Below, piece after piece: positions 27,782 through 36,244 of a stretch of DNA of 64,000 nucleotides. Position 1 is the stretch's first letter. Each line of letters opens with the position of its first letter. Under the pieces are notes generated by a model that was not told the origin of the DNA, ran no database searches, and saw nothing but the letters and a program-made list of their open reading frames with translations. The translations under genes and the position numbers were made by a program. The stretch spans positions 62,001 to 126,000 of the forward strand of contig NZ_FOXY01000004.1 in NCBI RefSeq assembly GCF_900115865.1, in the 5' to 3' direction. Source of the DNA: Donghicola eburneus (GTDB taxonomy: Bacteria; Pseudomonadota; Alphaproteobacteria; Rhodobacterales; Rhodobacteraceae).

Positions 27782-29398
27782 TTATTCCTCTGCTTCGCTC
27801 TCTTCAGTTTCAGTTTCTTCGGCAGAGTCACCCACCAGCTCTTCTGGATCAACCCAACCCAGCATAACGCGGGCGGTCATCACCAAATCCTGAGCTTCGG
27901 CGAGCGAGACGTCGAACTTCTCGAGGATGCCATCATCCTTGACGCGCTGGCCGTCGACGGTGGTCCAACCACCCGCCAGTTCCCAGTCGGCACAAGTTGC
28001 GAAATCCTCAAGCGTCAGAACGCCATCATTCGCGAGCGCTTCCACCATTTGGGGGCTCAGGCCATCAAATTCAACCAGTCCCTCGTCGACACCCAGTGCG
28101 CGAGCGGCGTCCAGAGCCTTGGCGTTCTGAGCTTCCAGATAGTCGCGGGCACGGGCCTGCAGTTCTTCGGCGGTAGATTCGTCCACGCCATCGATCACCA
28201 ACAGTTCGTCCACTTCGACATACGCAACCTCTTCGAGATTGGTGAAGCCTTCGGAAACCAACAGCTGAGCAAAGAACTCGTCCAAATCCAGAGTGTCCAT
28301 GAACAGCTGTGTGCGCTCTTCGAACTCTTTCTGGCGGCGCGCCGAATCGTCGCTCTCGGTCATGATGTCGATGTCCAAAGCGGTCAGCTGGCTGGCCAGA
28401 CGCACGTTCTGACCGCGGCGACCGATCGCCAGCGACAGCTGCTCGTCAGGGACCACAACTTCGATGCGCTCTGCATCTTCGTCCAGAACCACTTTCGACA
28501 CTTCGGCAGGCTGCAGTGCGTTCACGAGGAAGGTCGGCATATCCTCGTTCCATGGGATGATGTCGATCTTTTCGCCCTGCAATTCGTTTACAACGGCCTG
28601 CACGCGGCTACCGCGCATACCAACGCAGGCACCGACGGGGTCAATCGAGCCATCATTGCTGACAACCGCAATTTTCGCACGCGAACCAGGGTCACGAGCC
28701 ACAGCTTTGATCTCGATGATGCCGTCGTAGATTTCGGGCACTTCCATCTTGAAAAGCTCTGCCATGAACTCGGGTGCGGTACGCGAAAGGAAGATCTGCG
28801 GACCACGCGCTTCGCGACGCACGTCCTTGATAAAGCAGCGCACGCGGTCGTTCGGGCGATAGCTCTCGCGGCCGATCTTTTCGTTGCGGCGCAGGACGCC
28901 CTCGCCACGGCCGATATCGACGATGACGTTGCCGTATTCTTCACGCTTCACGACGCCATTGATGATGGTGCCCTTGCGGTCGATGAATTCGTCGTACTGA
29001 CGATCACGCTCAGCTTCGCGCACCTTCTGCAGGATGACCTGCTTGGCCGACTGCGCAGCGATACGGCCTAGTTCCACAGGGGGGATTTCGTCGACAATCT
29101 CGTCGCCCACTTGGGGATCGGCCATGTACTGCTTGGCCTGCGCAACAGTCAGCTCTGCCTGATAGTTCTCGAGCTCTTCATCCTCGACCACGGTACGAAT
29201 ACGGGTAAAGGTAGCACGACCGGTCTTGCGGTCGATGCTCACACGGATGTCCATCTCGGCGCCGTAACGGGACTTTGCCGCACGCGCGAGCGACTCTTCC
29301 ATCGCTTCGACGACCAGACCGGGGTCGATCATCTTTTCGCGGGCCACAGCCTCGGCGGTTTGCAGCAGTTCCAGCTGGTTTGCGGACGTGATTGCCAT
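27782..29398 (-). CDS. nusA: Transcription termination/antitermination factor NusA
   Basis: 538 residues. N-terminal RNA polymerase-binding domain (1-125), S1 domain (about 135-200; [25 protein letters not shown]), two KH domains (about 230-345; [19 protein letters not shown] and [18 protein letters not shown]), then two acidic C-terminal repeats (about 370-520). NusA controls pausing, hairpin-dependent termination and antitermination. Its gene starts one base after the rimP stop. A terminator-like hairpin in the operon leader makes autoregulation by NusA plausible. Confidence 0.97.
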   Translation of the reverse strand: MAITSANQLELLQTAEAVAREKMIDPGLVVEAMEESLARAAKSRYGAEMDIRVSIDRKTGRATFTRIRTVVEDEELENYQAELTVAQAKQYMADPQVGDEIVDEIPPVELGRIAAQSAKQVILQKVREAERDRQYDEFIDRKGTIINGVVKREEYGNVIVDIGRGEGVLRRNEKIGRESYRPNDRVRCFIKDVRREARGPQIFLSRTAPEFMAELFKMEVPEIYDGIIEIKAVARDPGSRAKIAVVSNDGSIDPVGACVGMRGSRVQAVVNELQGEKIDIIPWNEDMPTFLVNALQPAEVSKVVLDEDAERIEVVVPDEQLSLAIGRRGQNVRLASQLTALDIDIMTESDDSARRQKEFEERTQLFMDTLDLDEFFAQLLVSEGFTNLEEVAYVEVDELLVIDGVDESTAEELQARARDYLEAQNAKALDAARALGVDEGLVEFDGLSPQMVEALANDGVLTLEDFATCADWELAGGWTTVDGQRVKDDGILEKFDVSLAEAQDLVMTARVMLGWVDPEELVGDSAEETETEESEAEE

Positions 29399-29399
29399 C

Positions 29400-29984
29400 T
29401 CAGTTCTCCTCAGAGCCGGACTCGGCTGTCTCTTCTTCGATCAGGTCAAATTCGTTTTCGTCAACGACACCTGCGGCCTTGCGGGCACGCAGCATATCGC
29501 GGATCAGGTCGTCGGTCAGGACCAGCTTCGCATCGCTCAGCCAGTCGAATTTCAGACCGATGGTACCCTCGGAAATGGTAATCAGCACTTCATTCTCTTC
29601 GACACCCGCCAAAGTGCCTTTGAAGCGGCGGCGGCCATCGATGAGTTCACTGGTCTCGACCTTGGCCTCGTAGCCCTCGAAATTCTCGAAGTCCTTGAGA
29701 CGGGTCAAAGGACGGTCGATGCCGGGGCTCGACACTTCCAAAGTGTAAGCTTCGACGATCGGGTCCTCAACATCCATCACAGCGGACACGGCGGTCGAAA
29801 TATCAGCACAATCGTCCACTTCGATGCCGCCATCGGGCTTGTCAGCCATGATTTGCAGCAGCGGGGTGTTCCCGCCTTGCAGACGGATGCGCACCAGTTC
29901 GAACCCCATATCTTCGATAACGGGGCCGACGATTTCAGCGAGACGCCGGTCAATGGCAGTCTTTGCGATCAGATCGTTGGTCAT
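29400..29984 (-). CDS. rimP: Ribosome maturation factor RimP
   Basis: 194 residues: alpha/beta N-terminal domain ([11 protein letters not shown], then [19 protein letters not shown], then [25 protein letters not shown]) and an SH3-like C-terminal domain with an acidic tail. Assists assembly of the 30S subunit. First gene of the rimP-nusA-ylxR-infB operon. The ATG at 29984 is preceded by GGAGG, but that site sits in a small hairpin (29991-30004), itself directly downstream of a terminator-like hairpin. Confidence 0.95.
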   Translation of the reverse strand: MTNDLIAKTAIDRRLAEIVGPVIEDMGFELVRIRLQGGNTPLLQIMADKPDGGIEVDDCADISTAVSAVMDVEDPIVEAYTLEVSSPGIDRPLTRLKDFENFEGYEAKVETSELIDGRRRFKGTLAGVEENEVLITISEGTIGLKFDWLSDAKLVLTDDLIRDMLRARKAAGVVDENEFDLIEEETAESGSEEN

Positions 29985-29990
29985 ATCAGC

Positions 29991-30004
29991 GTGCCTCCGG
30001 GCAC
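29991..30004 (-). promoter_or_regulatory. Hairpin overlapping the rimP ribosome binding site
   Basis: Minus strand GTGCC-CGGA-GGCAC: a perfect 5-bp stem with the Shine-Dalgarno GGAGG (29998-29994) split between loop and 3' stem arm. It begins immediately after the T-run of the upstream terminator-like hairpin, so the two elements are adjacent in the leader RNA. Confidence 0.6.
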
Positions 30005-30029
30005 AAAAAAAACGGGCTCGCGGCCCGTT
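30004..30029 (-). terminator. Terminator-like hairpin in the rimP operon leader
   Basis: Minus strand AACGGGC-CGCGA-GCCCGTT followed by eight T, ending only 20 bases before the rimP ATG. It may end transcripts from the upstream epimerase gene, but there is no room for a promoter between it and rimP, so rimP operon transcripts starting upstream must cross it. It therefore also qualifies as an attenuator. Confidence 0.75.
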
Positions 30030-30076
30030 GATCTTTCCCGGTGGAACGTTGTTCCCAACGCGCCGCTGTTGAGCGC

Positions 30077-30105
30077 GATATAGGCCCCTCTGCGCAGAAA
30101 AGCAA
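30077..30105 (-). promoter_or_regulatory. Possible promoter of rimP-nusA-ylxR-infB
   Basis: Minus strand TTGCTT (30105-30100), 17-base spacer, TATATC (30082-30077). Transcription from near 30070 would give a leader of about 86 bases containing mutually exclusive short stems (CGTTG-GGAA-CAACG or GGAAC-AAC-GTTCC), the terminator-like hairpin and the SD hairpin. The -35 match is imperfect. Confidence 0.4.
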
Positions 30106-30120
30106 GAGGGGCCTTGATTC

Positions 30121-31131
30121 TTAGGTGTAGAACTCGCGGTACCAGTCGACGAAACGCTTAACCCCTTCTTTCACCGGCGTGCTGGGGGCATAGCCCGTCA
30201 GGCTGCTAAGGAGGGTGGTATCGGCCCAAGTCGCCGGCACGTCACCGGCTTGCATCGGCATGAAATTCTTTTTCGCTTCAACGCCCAAGGCATCCTCCAG
30301 CGCGGTGATGAAGTCCATCAGCTGCACCGGCGAGGCGTTCCCGATATTCACCACGCGCCACGGGGCCACAGGGCTCAGGCTGTCGTGCTCGGCGATGTCG
30401 GCTTCAGAGGCAGGACGCTGCGGAACCGCGTCGATCAGCAAGCGAATCCCCTTCACCAGATCGTCGATATACGAGAAGTCCCGCATCATCTTGCCGTGGT
30501 TATAGATGTCGATCGGATCGCCGTTCAGCATCGCCTTGGTGAATTTGAACAGTGCCATGTCAGGGCGGCCCCACGGACCATACACGGTAAAGAACCGGAA
30601 CATGGTGATCGGCATATCGTAGAGGTGGGCATAGGAATGCGCCATCGCCTCGTTCGCCTTCTTGGTCGCGGCGTAGAAGGACATCTGGTGGTCGGCTTTA
30701 ACAGTCTCAACGTACGGCATCTTGGAGTTCGCGCCATAGGCCGAACTGGTGGACGCCATCAGAAGGTGCTGACAGGGGGTCGCGCGGACCGCTTCGAGCA
30801 GGTTGAAGACGCCGATCAGGTTGGCCTCGACATAGCTCTGGGGGTTATCGATCGAGTAGCGCACACCTGCCTGCCCCGCGAGGTGGACAATCACGTCCGG
30901 CTTCTCGTCCCCAATCAGCGTGCGCAGCGCGTTCGGCGTTTCCAGCTTTTCGCGGATCGGCTTGAACGAGGGCGACTGCTTGAGGATCTGCTCGCGGCCC
31001 TCTTTCAGTGCGACGTCGTAGTAGTCGTTGTGGCTGTCAAAGCCGATAACCTCGAAGCCCTCTTGCAAGAGTTTTTGACTAAGATGAAACCCGATAAACC
31101 CTGCGGAACCTGTGACCAGCGCCTTTTTCAT
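30121..31131 (-). CDS. UDP-glucuronate 4-epimerase
   Basis: 336 residues from the ATG at 31131 (AGGAGG five bases upstream). [11 protein letters not shown] (6-16) binds NAD; TSSAYG (128-133) and Y-AATK (Tyr153, Lys157) form the active site; [14 protein letters not shown] is the signature of the GAE/CapI/LspL group that interconverts UDP-glucuronate and UDP-galacturonate. Length equals that of LspL. It supplies uronic acids for lipopolysaccharide or capsule. No other sugar gene is next to it; the locus at 951-11286 is 19 kb away. dTDP-glucose dehydratase is a less likely alternative. Confidence 0.88.
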   Translation of the reverse strand: MKKALVTGSAGFIGFHLSQKLLQEGFEVIGFDSHNDYYDVALKEGREQILKQSPSFKPIREKLETPNALRTLIGDEKPDVIVHLAGQAGVRYSIDNPQSYVEANLIGVFNLLEAVRATPCQHLLMASTSSAYGANSKMPYVETVKADHQMSFYAATKKANEAMAHSYAHLYDMPITMFRFFTVYGPWGRPDMALFKFTKAMLNGDPIDIYNHGKMMRDFSYIDDLVKGIRLLIDAVPQRPASEADIAEHDSLSPVAPWRVVNIGNASPVQLMDFITALEDALGVEAKKNFMPMQAGDVPATWADTTLLSSLTGYAPSTPVKEGVKRFVDWYREFYT

Positions 31132-31187
31132 ATGGCCCTCCTGAACAAACTGTTTCCTTCCGTGCGCCATTGAGGCCGCCAAGTCAA

Positions 31188-32168
31188 TCAACCCAGCAAC
31201 GATCGCAGGCGAACACTGTGCAGCATGTCCATTACGCGCACTAATTCAGACGAAATGCCCGGTTCTGAGAGCGCGTGACCCGCCGTTGGGATCATACGCA
31301 AGTCGCACAGATCATCTGGCCACGCCTCTTTGAGCTTCCACGCGCCTTCGGGGGGACAGATCATATCAAAGCGTCCCTGAACGATTGTCGCGCCGATACC
31401 CTTGAGCTTGGGCAAGTCTGTCAGGATCTGACCGTCCATCTTCAGAAAGCCCGCATTGACGAAATAGTGGTTCTCGAGCCGCGCAAAGACCCGCGCGTAG
31501 TCGGCAGGCGTGTCATAAAAGCTCGGGCCATTCGACGCGACAGATGCGAGCGCATTTTCCCAAGCGGTCCACTCGCGAGCAAACTTGATTTGCTCTGGCG
31601 TATCCTCGCCGAACAGGCGTTTATGGTAGGCACCGATGAGGTCGCCGCGTTCATCCTCTGGCACTAGTGCAACAAAGCGGTTCCATACATCCGGCCAGAA
31701 GCGCCCTGCCCCGCCGCCATAGAACCAGTCGAGTTCGCTCTGGGTCATCAGGAACACGCCGCGCAACACCAGATGCATCGCCCGTTCGGGGTGGGTTTCC
31801 GCATAGATCAGGGACAACGTGGCGCCCCAGCTACCGCCAAAGACAACCCACTTCTCGATCCCCAACGTCTCGCGGATCAGCTCAATGTCGGCCACCAGAT
31901 GCCATGTGGTGTTCGCCTCGACCGACGCGGCAGGCCTAGAACGACCGCACCCCCGCTGGTCGAACAAGACAACGCGATAGACTTCGGGATCAAAGTAGCG
32001 TCGCATCGTTGGGCTACAGCCACCACCGGGGCCGCCATGAAGCACCAGTACAGGAATGCCGTCTGGGTTGCCGCATTGTTCGACATAGACCGTATGGCCG
32101 TCACCGACGTCGAGCATGCGCTGGTCAAAGGGAGCCAGGCTTGGATATAGGAATTGAGCTGCGCGCAT
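31188..32168 (-). CDS. pip: Proline iminopeptidase
   Basis: 326 residues from the ATG at 32168; the frame extends further but the family N-terminus (LYPSLAPFDQRMLDVGDGHTVY) begins here. Alpha/beta hydrolase with oxyanion motif HGGPGGG (44-50), the nucleophile in GGSWGATLS (Ser113), Asp in QGRFDMICPP and His in TAGHALSEPG. It releases N-terminal proline from peptides in the cytoplasm. It is divergent from ubiG with a 72-base interval that must hold both promoters, and has 56 bases to the epimerase downstream. Confidence 0.93.
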   Translation of the reverse strand: MRAAQFLYPSLAPFDQRMLDVGDGHTVYVEQCGNPDGIPVLVLHGGPGGGCSPTMRRYFDPEVYRVVLFDQRGCGRSRPAASVEANTTWHLVADIELIRETLGIEKWVVFGGSWGATLSLIYAETHPERAMHLVLRGVFLMTQSELDWFYGGGAGRFWPDVWNRFVALVPEDERGDLIGAYHKRLFGEDTPEQIKFAREWTAWENALASVASNGPSFYDTPADYARVFARLENHYFVNAGFLKMDGQILTDLPKLKGIGATIVQGRFDMICPPEGAWKLKEAWPDDLCDLRMIPTAGHALSEPGISSELVRVMDMLHSVRLRSLLG

Positions 32169-32240
32169 TTGGGCCGAGAATTTTCTGTTGAAAGGTCTAT
32201 ATGAGGCGTAGAGGCCCAGAAGACCAACAGGGAGATCAGA

Positions 32241-32987
32241 ATGCAAGCGCAGCAGACCACCGTAGACGCCAGCGAAGTTGCAAAATTCGAAGCAATGGCC
32301 GCAGAATGGTGGGACCCGAACGGTAAATTTAAGCCCCTGCACATGCTCAACCCCTGCCGTCTGGAATATATTACCAGCCAGATCGCCGGTGAGTTTGGGC
32401 GGGATCGGTCGGCCGCAAAGCCGTTCGAAGGACTGCGTTTGCTGGATATCGGCTGTGGCGGCGGCCTATTGTCCGAACCTATGGCGCGCCTTGGTGCAAC
32501 TGTGGTCGGCGCGGATGCCGCCGAGCGAAACTTGCCCGTGGCGCGCATTCACGCCGAACAATCCGGTTTGGACATCGACTACCGCTTTACCACAGCCGAG
32601 GCGATGGCTGCTGCGGGCGAACAGTTTGATGTCGTTTTGAACATGGAAGTGGTCGAGCACGTGGCCGATCCCCAAGCCTACTTGGACGCCTGCCAGCAGT
32701 TGCTGAAGCCCGGCGGGCTGATGATTTGCTCGACGATCAACCGAAACGCCAAGAGCTTTGCCATGGCGATTGTCGGTGCGGAGTATGTGATGCGCTGGCT
32801 GCCCAAGGGCACCCACGAGTGGAACAAGTTCATCACCCCGGACGAGCTGTGTGCGCTGATTTCGAAGGCTGGCCTGAACCCAGTGGATCGCACGGGCTTT
32901 GTGTTCAACCCGATCACGTGGGGCTGGAGCCTGTCTTCGCGGGATCTGAGCGTGAACTATGTCACCGCGAGCACCAAGCCCGCGTGA
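32241..32987 (+). CDS. ubiG: Ubiquinone biosynthesis O-methyltransferase
   Basis: 248 residues. [23 protein letters not shown] is the typical UbiG opening; SAM-binding motif LLDIGCGGG (67-75); post-motif EVVEHV and [11 protein letters not shown]. It catalyses both O-methylation steps of ubiquinone (coenzyme Q) synthesis at the membrane surface. Preceded by AGGGAG. Monocistronic: convergent marR follows after 44 bases, in which a copy of the 22-nt repeated element lies. Confidence 0.96.
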   Translation: MQAQQTTVDASEVAKFEAMAAEWWDPNGKFKPLHMLNPCRLEYITSQIAGEFGRDRSAAKPFEGLRLLDIGCGGGLLSEPMARLGATVVGADAAERNLPVARIHAEQSGLDIDYRFTTAEAMAAAGEQFDVVLNMEVVEHVADPQAYLDACQQLLKPGGLMICSTINRNAKSFAMAIVGAEYVMRWLPKGTHEWNKFITPDELCALISKAGLNPVDRTGFVFNPITWGWSLSSRDLSVNYVTASTKPA

Positions 32988-33008
32988 GGGTGGCGCGTAC
33001 TGGATTTT

Positions 33009-33030
33009 GAGTATTTAGGGCAAAAAGAAG
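33009..33030 (-). repeat. 22-nt element, copy A
   Basis: On the minus strand CTTCTTTTTGC-CCT-AAATACTC, beginning one base after the marR stop and ending 21 bases after the ubiG stop on the other strand. It matches copy E (62568-62589) at 21 of 22 positions. Confidence 0.7.
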
Positions 33031-33031
33031 C

Positions 33032-33478
33032 CTACTGGTTTTCTTCTAACCTAAGACGGAGTTCGCGCAAAGTCGGTAGGGCCGCGCGGACTTTTTCGTC
33101 ACCGAGGGCGCTGACCACTTCTTGGATCATGGGCGTGATCGCCTCAAGCGCCAGATCTCGAGCGCGTTTGCCAGCAGGGCTAATTGCAACCATCTTGCGG
33201 CGCGCGTCGTCCCAGTCGGGACGAATGTGCACGTAGCCCGCCCATTCCAGCCGGTTCAGCGTATTGGTCATGGCACCGCGCGTGACGTGAAACGACTTTG
33301 CCAGTTGCGCCGGAGTACGCTCTTCGCCCGAGAAGGCTAAATGATTCAGGACTGAGAAGTGCGAGATTTCCATGCCCTTTGGCAGAACACGCGACAGCCG
33401 GTTGCGGGCCAACTGGTCCACGGTCAGTATCTCGCTGAACAGGGTCACTGCGAGCGCGTTGTTCTTTTCAATCGCCAT
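33032..33478 (-). CDS. MarR-family transcriptional regulator
   Basis: 148 residues, winged helix-turn-helix. MEISHFSVLNHLAFSGEERTPAQLAKSFHVTRGAMTNTLNRLEWAGYV (36-83) is the DNA-binding region with recognition helix VTRGAMTNTLNRLE; RPDWDDARRKMVAISPAG forms the wing. Roseobacter relatives are sometimes called PetP; I cannot confirm that. It is the last gene of a comF-grxC-nitrilase-marR series (14 bases after the nitrilase gene). Ligand and targets unknown. Confidence 0.88.
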   Translation of the reverse strand: MAIEKNNALAVTLFSEILTVDQLARNRLSRVLPKGMEISHFSVLNHLAFSGEERTPAQLAKSFHVTRGAMTNTLNRLEWAGYVHIRPDWDDARRKMVAISPAGKRARDLALEAITPMIQEVVSALGDEKVRAALPTLRELRLRLEENQ

Positions 33479-33492
33479 CCGGTCTTTCGCGT

Positions 33493-34329
33493 TTAGTCTA
33501 AGGGACCGCTATACGGGCGGTCATGGTCGAGCGCAGAGATGCGTGCTCGGCTTTCTGCCACTTCCTTTAGGCAGAGTTCAACATAGGTGATGGTCGGTAA
33601 ATCCCCCGCCGATGCGACAATTTTGCCCCAAGGGTCCACCGCAAGGCTATGCCCGTAGGTCGAACGGGGTTTGGCGCCACTCGAAGGGTGGGTGCCACAT
33701 TGGGCCGGCGCAAGCACATATGCGCCGCATTCTATGGCTCTGGCGCGTAAAAGTATTTCCCAGTGCGCTGCGCCCGTGACCGGAGAAAACGCGGCGGGGA
33801 CGCAAATGATGTCCGCTCCTGCCTTGGCCAGATCGCGGTACAGATGAGGAAAGCGTACGTCATAGCAGATGGTGAGACCCACAGTGCCAAAGGGTGTTTC
33901 TGCCAGAACGGCGCGATCGCCAGGGCGGTAGCCTGCAGATTCGCGGTAGCTCTCGGTTTCGGACACCTGAACATCAAACATGTGGATTTTGTCGTACTGT
34001 GCAGCGATGTCACCCTGCGGATTGACGAGAAACGACCGGTTTGCAAAGCGGCCGTCCGCATCGTGGGTTTTAAGCGCGAGCGATCCGATCAGTAGCCATA
34101 TGCCGTGCTCTGCCGCTGCGGCGCGCAAACGCGCCAGCGTGGGATCATCCTCTTGGTGCCGCAGAACGGCTATTTGGTGATCGCGCGAGGTCGACACACA
34201 ATTGCTTACCTCGGGTGTCAGAACAAAATCTGCTCCGTTCGAGGCAGCCTCGGCGATCTGGCGCTGGAGCATCTTTGCATTGGCCGCCGGATCATCCGAA
34301 GATGTGATCTGGAGCAGCGCCGCCTTCAT
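33493..34329 (-). CDS. Carbon-nitrogen hydrolase (Nit-type omega-amidase-like)
   Basis: 278 residues of the nitrilase superfamily with the full triad: Glu40 (LTPEVSN), Lys115 (YDKIHMFDV) and Cys156 (GLTICYDVRFPHLYR). The sequence is nearest the Nit1/Nit2 branch, which removes the amide from alpha-keto-glutaramate or deaminated glutathione. A neighbouring glutaredoxin gene (ATGA overlap) fits deaminated-glutathione repair. Cytoplasmic; no signal peptide. Confidence 0.88.
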   Translation of the reverse strand: MKAALLQITSSDDPAANAKMLQRQIAEAASNGADFVLTPEVSNCVSTSRDHQIAVLRHQEDDPTLARLRAAAAEHGIWLLIGSLALKTHDADGRFANRSFLVNPQGDIAAQYDKIHMFDVQVSETESYRESAGYRPGDRAVLAETPFGTVGLTICYDVRFPHLYRDLAKAGADIICVPAAFSPVTGAAHWEILLRARAIECGAYVLAPAQCGTHPSSGAKPRSTYGHSLAVDPWGKIVASAGDLPTITYVELCLKEVAESRARISALDHDRPYSGPLD

Positions 34330-34586
34330 TCGCTGGCCAAGAGAGGATCAAGTTTGCCTGCGCGTTCAAGCTCATATAGCTCATCGCAGCCTCCAACATG
34401 GGTCTCGCCCACGAAAATCTGAGGCACGGTATGGCGACCATGCGCGCGATCCATCATCTCTGACCGGCGATCCGGTTCTTCGAACAGATTGATTTCACTA
34501 TAGGACGCGCCCTTCTTGTCCAGAAGGCGCTTGGCGGCGTGGCAGAAGCCGCAGAGAGGCGAGGTGTAAATTTCGATGGGCTTCAT
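34326..34586 (-). CDS. grxC: Glutaredoxin 3
   Basis: 86 residues from the ATG at 34586. Active site Cys12-Gly-Phe-Cys15 (SPLCGFCHAAKRLL), a TVPQIFV cis-proline loop and GGCDEL glutathione-binding turn complete the fold. Reduces disulfides and mixed disulfides using glutathione. Its stop overlaps the nitrilase start as ATGA; comF lies 32 bases upstream. Normal dithiol glutaredoxin length, with the usual C-P-Y/F-C changed to CGFC. Confidence 0.93.
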   Translation of the reverse strand: MKPIEIYTSPLCGFCHAAKRLLDKKGASYSEINLFEEPDRRSEMMDRAHGRHTVPQIFVGETHVGGCDELYELERAGKLDPLLASE

Positions 34587-34618
34587 GACGCGTTCCTTTT
34601 CCAGAATTTGAAACCCAT

Positions 34619-35362
34619 TTAGGGTGAATGCGCAACGCGTGCGAGGGTCACGACCGAAACTTCTCGGACCTGTGAGGAATATAGCGCCTGCGTACAGGCA
34701 GCGCACGTCGCACCAGAGGTCATGACATCATCAACCAACAGCACTGGACGATCCGCTACCTGTGCGGCGCGACTAGGGTTCACGCGGATGGCACCCTGTA
34801 GCGCGGCAAAGCGGTCCGCCCGCCCCAAACCATCAAGGGATTCGTGCCGACCGCTGCGCGTCAAGGCGTCTGGAATACACGTGAGACCGGTTTTGCGGGA
34901 CAGCTCCTGTGCCAGAAGAGCGGCCTGATTGTACTGGCGCATGGCCAGGCGCCGCCAATGCAGGGGCACGGGCACAACCACCGTATCGGGGTGCAAAAGC
35001 TCGCGCGCGGCCTGCGCCAGAAGGCCTGCCACGCCTCGCGCCATATCCGTCCTGTCTGCATGTTTCAGCCGGAGCACAATGGATCGGCCAATCCCTTCGT
35101 AAAGAATGGCAGCCCGCCCTGCGGTCCACGGCGGCTGGGACGTTAGGCAGTTGTCGCAATAGGCGCCAAAACCCTCCTCTCCGAACAAGGGAACCCCGCA
35201 TGTCTCGCAGACCAGCCCGCCGATCACATGTATCTCTCTCCGGCATGTACCACAGAGCGCAAAGTCCTGACCGACCGGATCACTACATCCCAGACAGCGC
35301 GGCGGATACACAACTCGAAGCGCCGTTTGAATTGTCCCCTGCAGCAGACTAGAACCTTGCAT
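34619..35362 (-). CDS. comF: ComF-family phosphoribosyltransferase-like protein
   Basis: 247 residues from the ATG at 35362. N-terminal zinc-ribbon cysteines (CLGC 23-26, CGTC 37-40, CETC 52-55, CDNC 69-72) precede a type I phosphoribosyltransferase fold with the PRPP loop VLLVDDVMTSGAT (207-219). ComF is needed for DNA uptake in competent bacteria and may act with PriA in handling single-stranded DNA; an actual transferase reaction is unproven. Its ATG abuts the ATG of the divergent methyltransferase gene (CATATG), so its promoter lies within that gene or the reverse. Confidence 0.9.
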   Translation of the reverse strand: MQGSSLLQGTIQTALRVVYPPRCLGCSDPVGQDFALCGTCRREIHVIGGLVCETCGVPLFGEEGFGAYCDNCLTSQPPWTAGRAAILYEGIGRSIVLRLKHADRTDMARGVAGLLAQAARELLHPDTVVVPVPLHWRRLAMRQYNQAALLAQELSRKTGLTCIPDALTRSGRHESLDGLGRADRFAALQGAIRVNPSRAAQVADRPVLLVDDVMTSGATCAACTQALYSSQVREVSVVTLARVAHSP

Positions 35363-36184
35363 ATGTCGAACCCCAGATCCCTTATCGACGGGCCAGCGCG
35401 CAAGCGCCAACTTGCCCGCGCCGCCCAAAACCCGCTGCTCTTCTTGCAAGAAACCGCCGCTGACGACATGCAAGATCGCCTGATGATCGTTAACAGGTCG
35501 TTTCAGGACACTGTGATTGTCAGTGATTGGCCCCAGTTGTGGGCAGATCGCCTGCCGGACGCGCGCGTGATCAAGCCCACTGAGACATTGGATGTCGCAG
35601 AAGGTAGTGTCGATCTGGCGATCCACGCTCTGAACCTGCACTGGGCCGAAGATCCGGTGGGACAACTGATCCAGCTACGCCGTGCGCTGCGCCCCGACGG
35701 GATGCTCATCGCGTCGCTCTTTGGTGGTCAGACGCTAAATGAACTGCGCATGGCTCTCAGCGAAGCCGAATCGCGGGTCACAGGCGGTCTGTCCCCTCGT
35801 GTGCTTCCCATGGGTGATATCCGCGACCTCGGGGGCCTGCTGCAGCGTGCAGGCTTTGCTCTGCCTGTCAGCGACACCTTCCGGATCAAGGTCCGCTACA
35901 ACAATGCGATCGCCCTGATGCGCGAGCTGCGTATGATGGGCGAAGGAAACGCTCTGACCGAGCGCCTGCGCCACCCGACCCGCCGCACTGTCCTGTTCGA
36001 GGCCGCCCGCATCTACGCCGAGAACTTTGCCGATGCAGATGGTCGCATCCCCGCGACCTTTGAATTCTGCATTCTAACAGGATGGGCGCCCGACAGCAGC
36101 CAGCCACAGCCCCTGCGTCCCGGCAGTGCGGCCGCCAGACTTGCCGACGCCCTGAACACGACAGAAACGAAGCTGAACGATTGA
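35363..36184 (+). CDS. SAM-methyltransferase-like protein (NDUFAF5/BioC-like) with degenerate motif I
   Basis: 273 residues from the ATG at 35363. The family order is visible: PARKRQLARAAQNPLLFLQETAADD-like opening, VDLAIHALNLHWAEDPVGQL (83-102), RRALRPDGMLIASLFGG (106-122), then SLSE-type and FEAARIYAE segments. However, the usual SAM-binding G-x-G-x-G motif expected at 40-60 is missing (MIVNRSFQDTVIVSDW instead). This resembles a roseobacter family related to the complex I assembly factor NDUFAF5. It may bind SAM differently, hydroxylate, or be non-catalytic. Start codons with comF touch. hemH follows after 60 bases. Confidence 0.75.
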   Translation: MSNPRSLIDGPARKRQLARAAQNPLLFLQETAADDMQDRLMIVNRSFQDTVIVSDWPQLWADRLPDARVIKPTETLDVAEGSVDLAIHALNLHWAEDPVGQLIQLRRALRPDGMLIASLFGGQTLNELRMALSEAESRVTGGLSPRVLPMGDIRDLGGLLQRAGFALPVSDTFRIKVRYNNAIALMRELRMMGEGNALTERLRHPTRRTVLFEAARIYAENFADADGRIPATFEFCILTGWAPDSSQPQPLRPGSAAARLADALNTTETKLND

Positions 36185-36244
36185 CCCAAGGGGTTGGCCC
36201 CTTATCTCCAACCGCAAAGCAATAACAACGATTGGAACGACGCC

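Noticed and set aside
25651-27867. 738-codon open frame antisense to infB and the YlxR gene
   Set aside because: Caused by the repetitive, G+C-rich N-terminal coding sequence of infB; low-complexity and with no recognisable domain.
30081-30113. GGCCCCTCT/AGAGGGGCC palindrome as an epimerase terminator
   Set aside because: A 9-bp stem exists but no T-run follows on the minus strand (TATATC follows), so it overlaps the candidate promoter instead.
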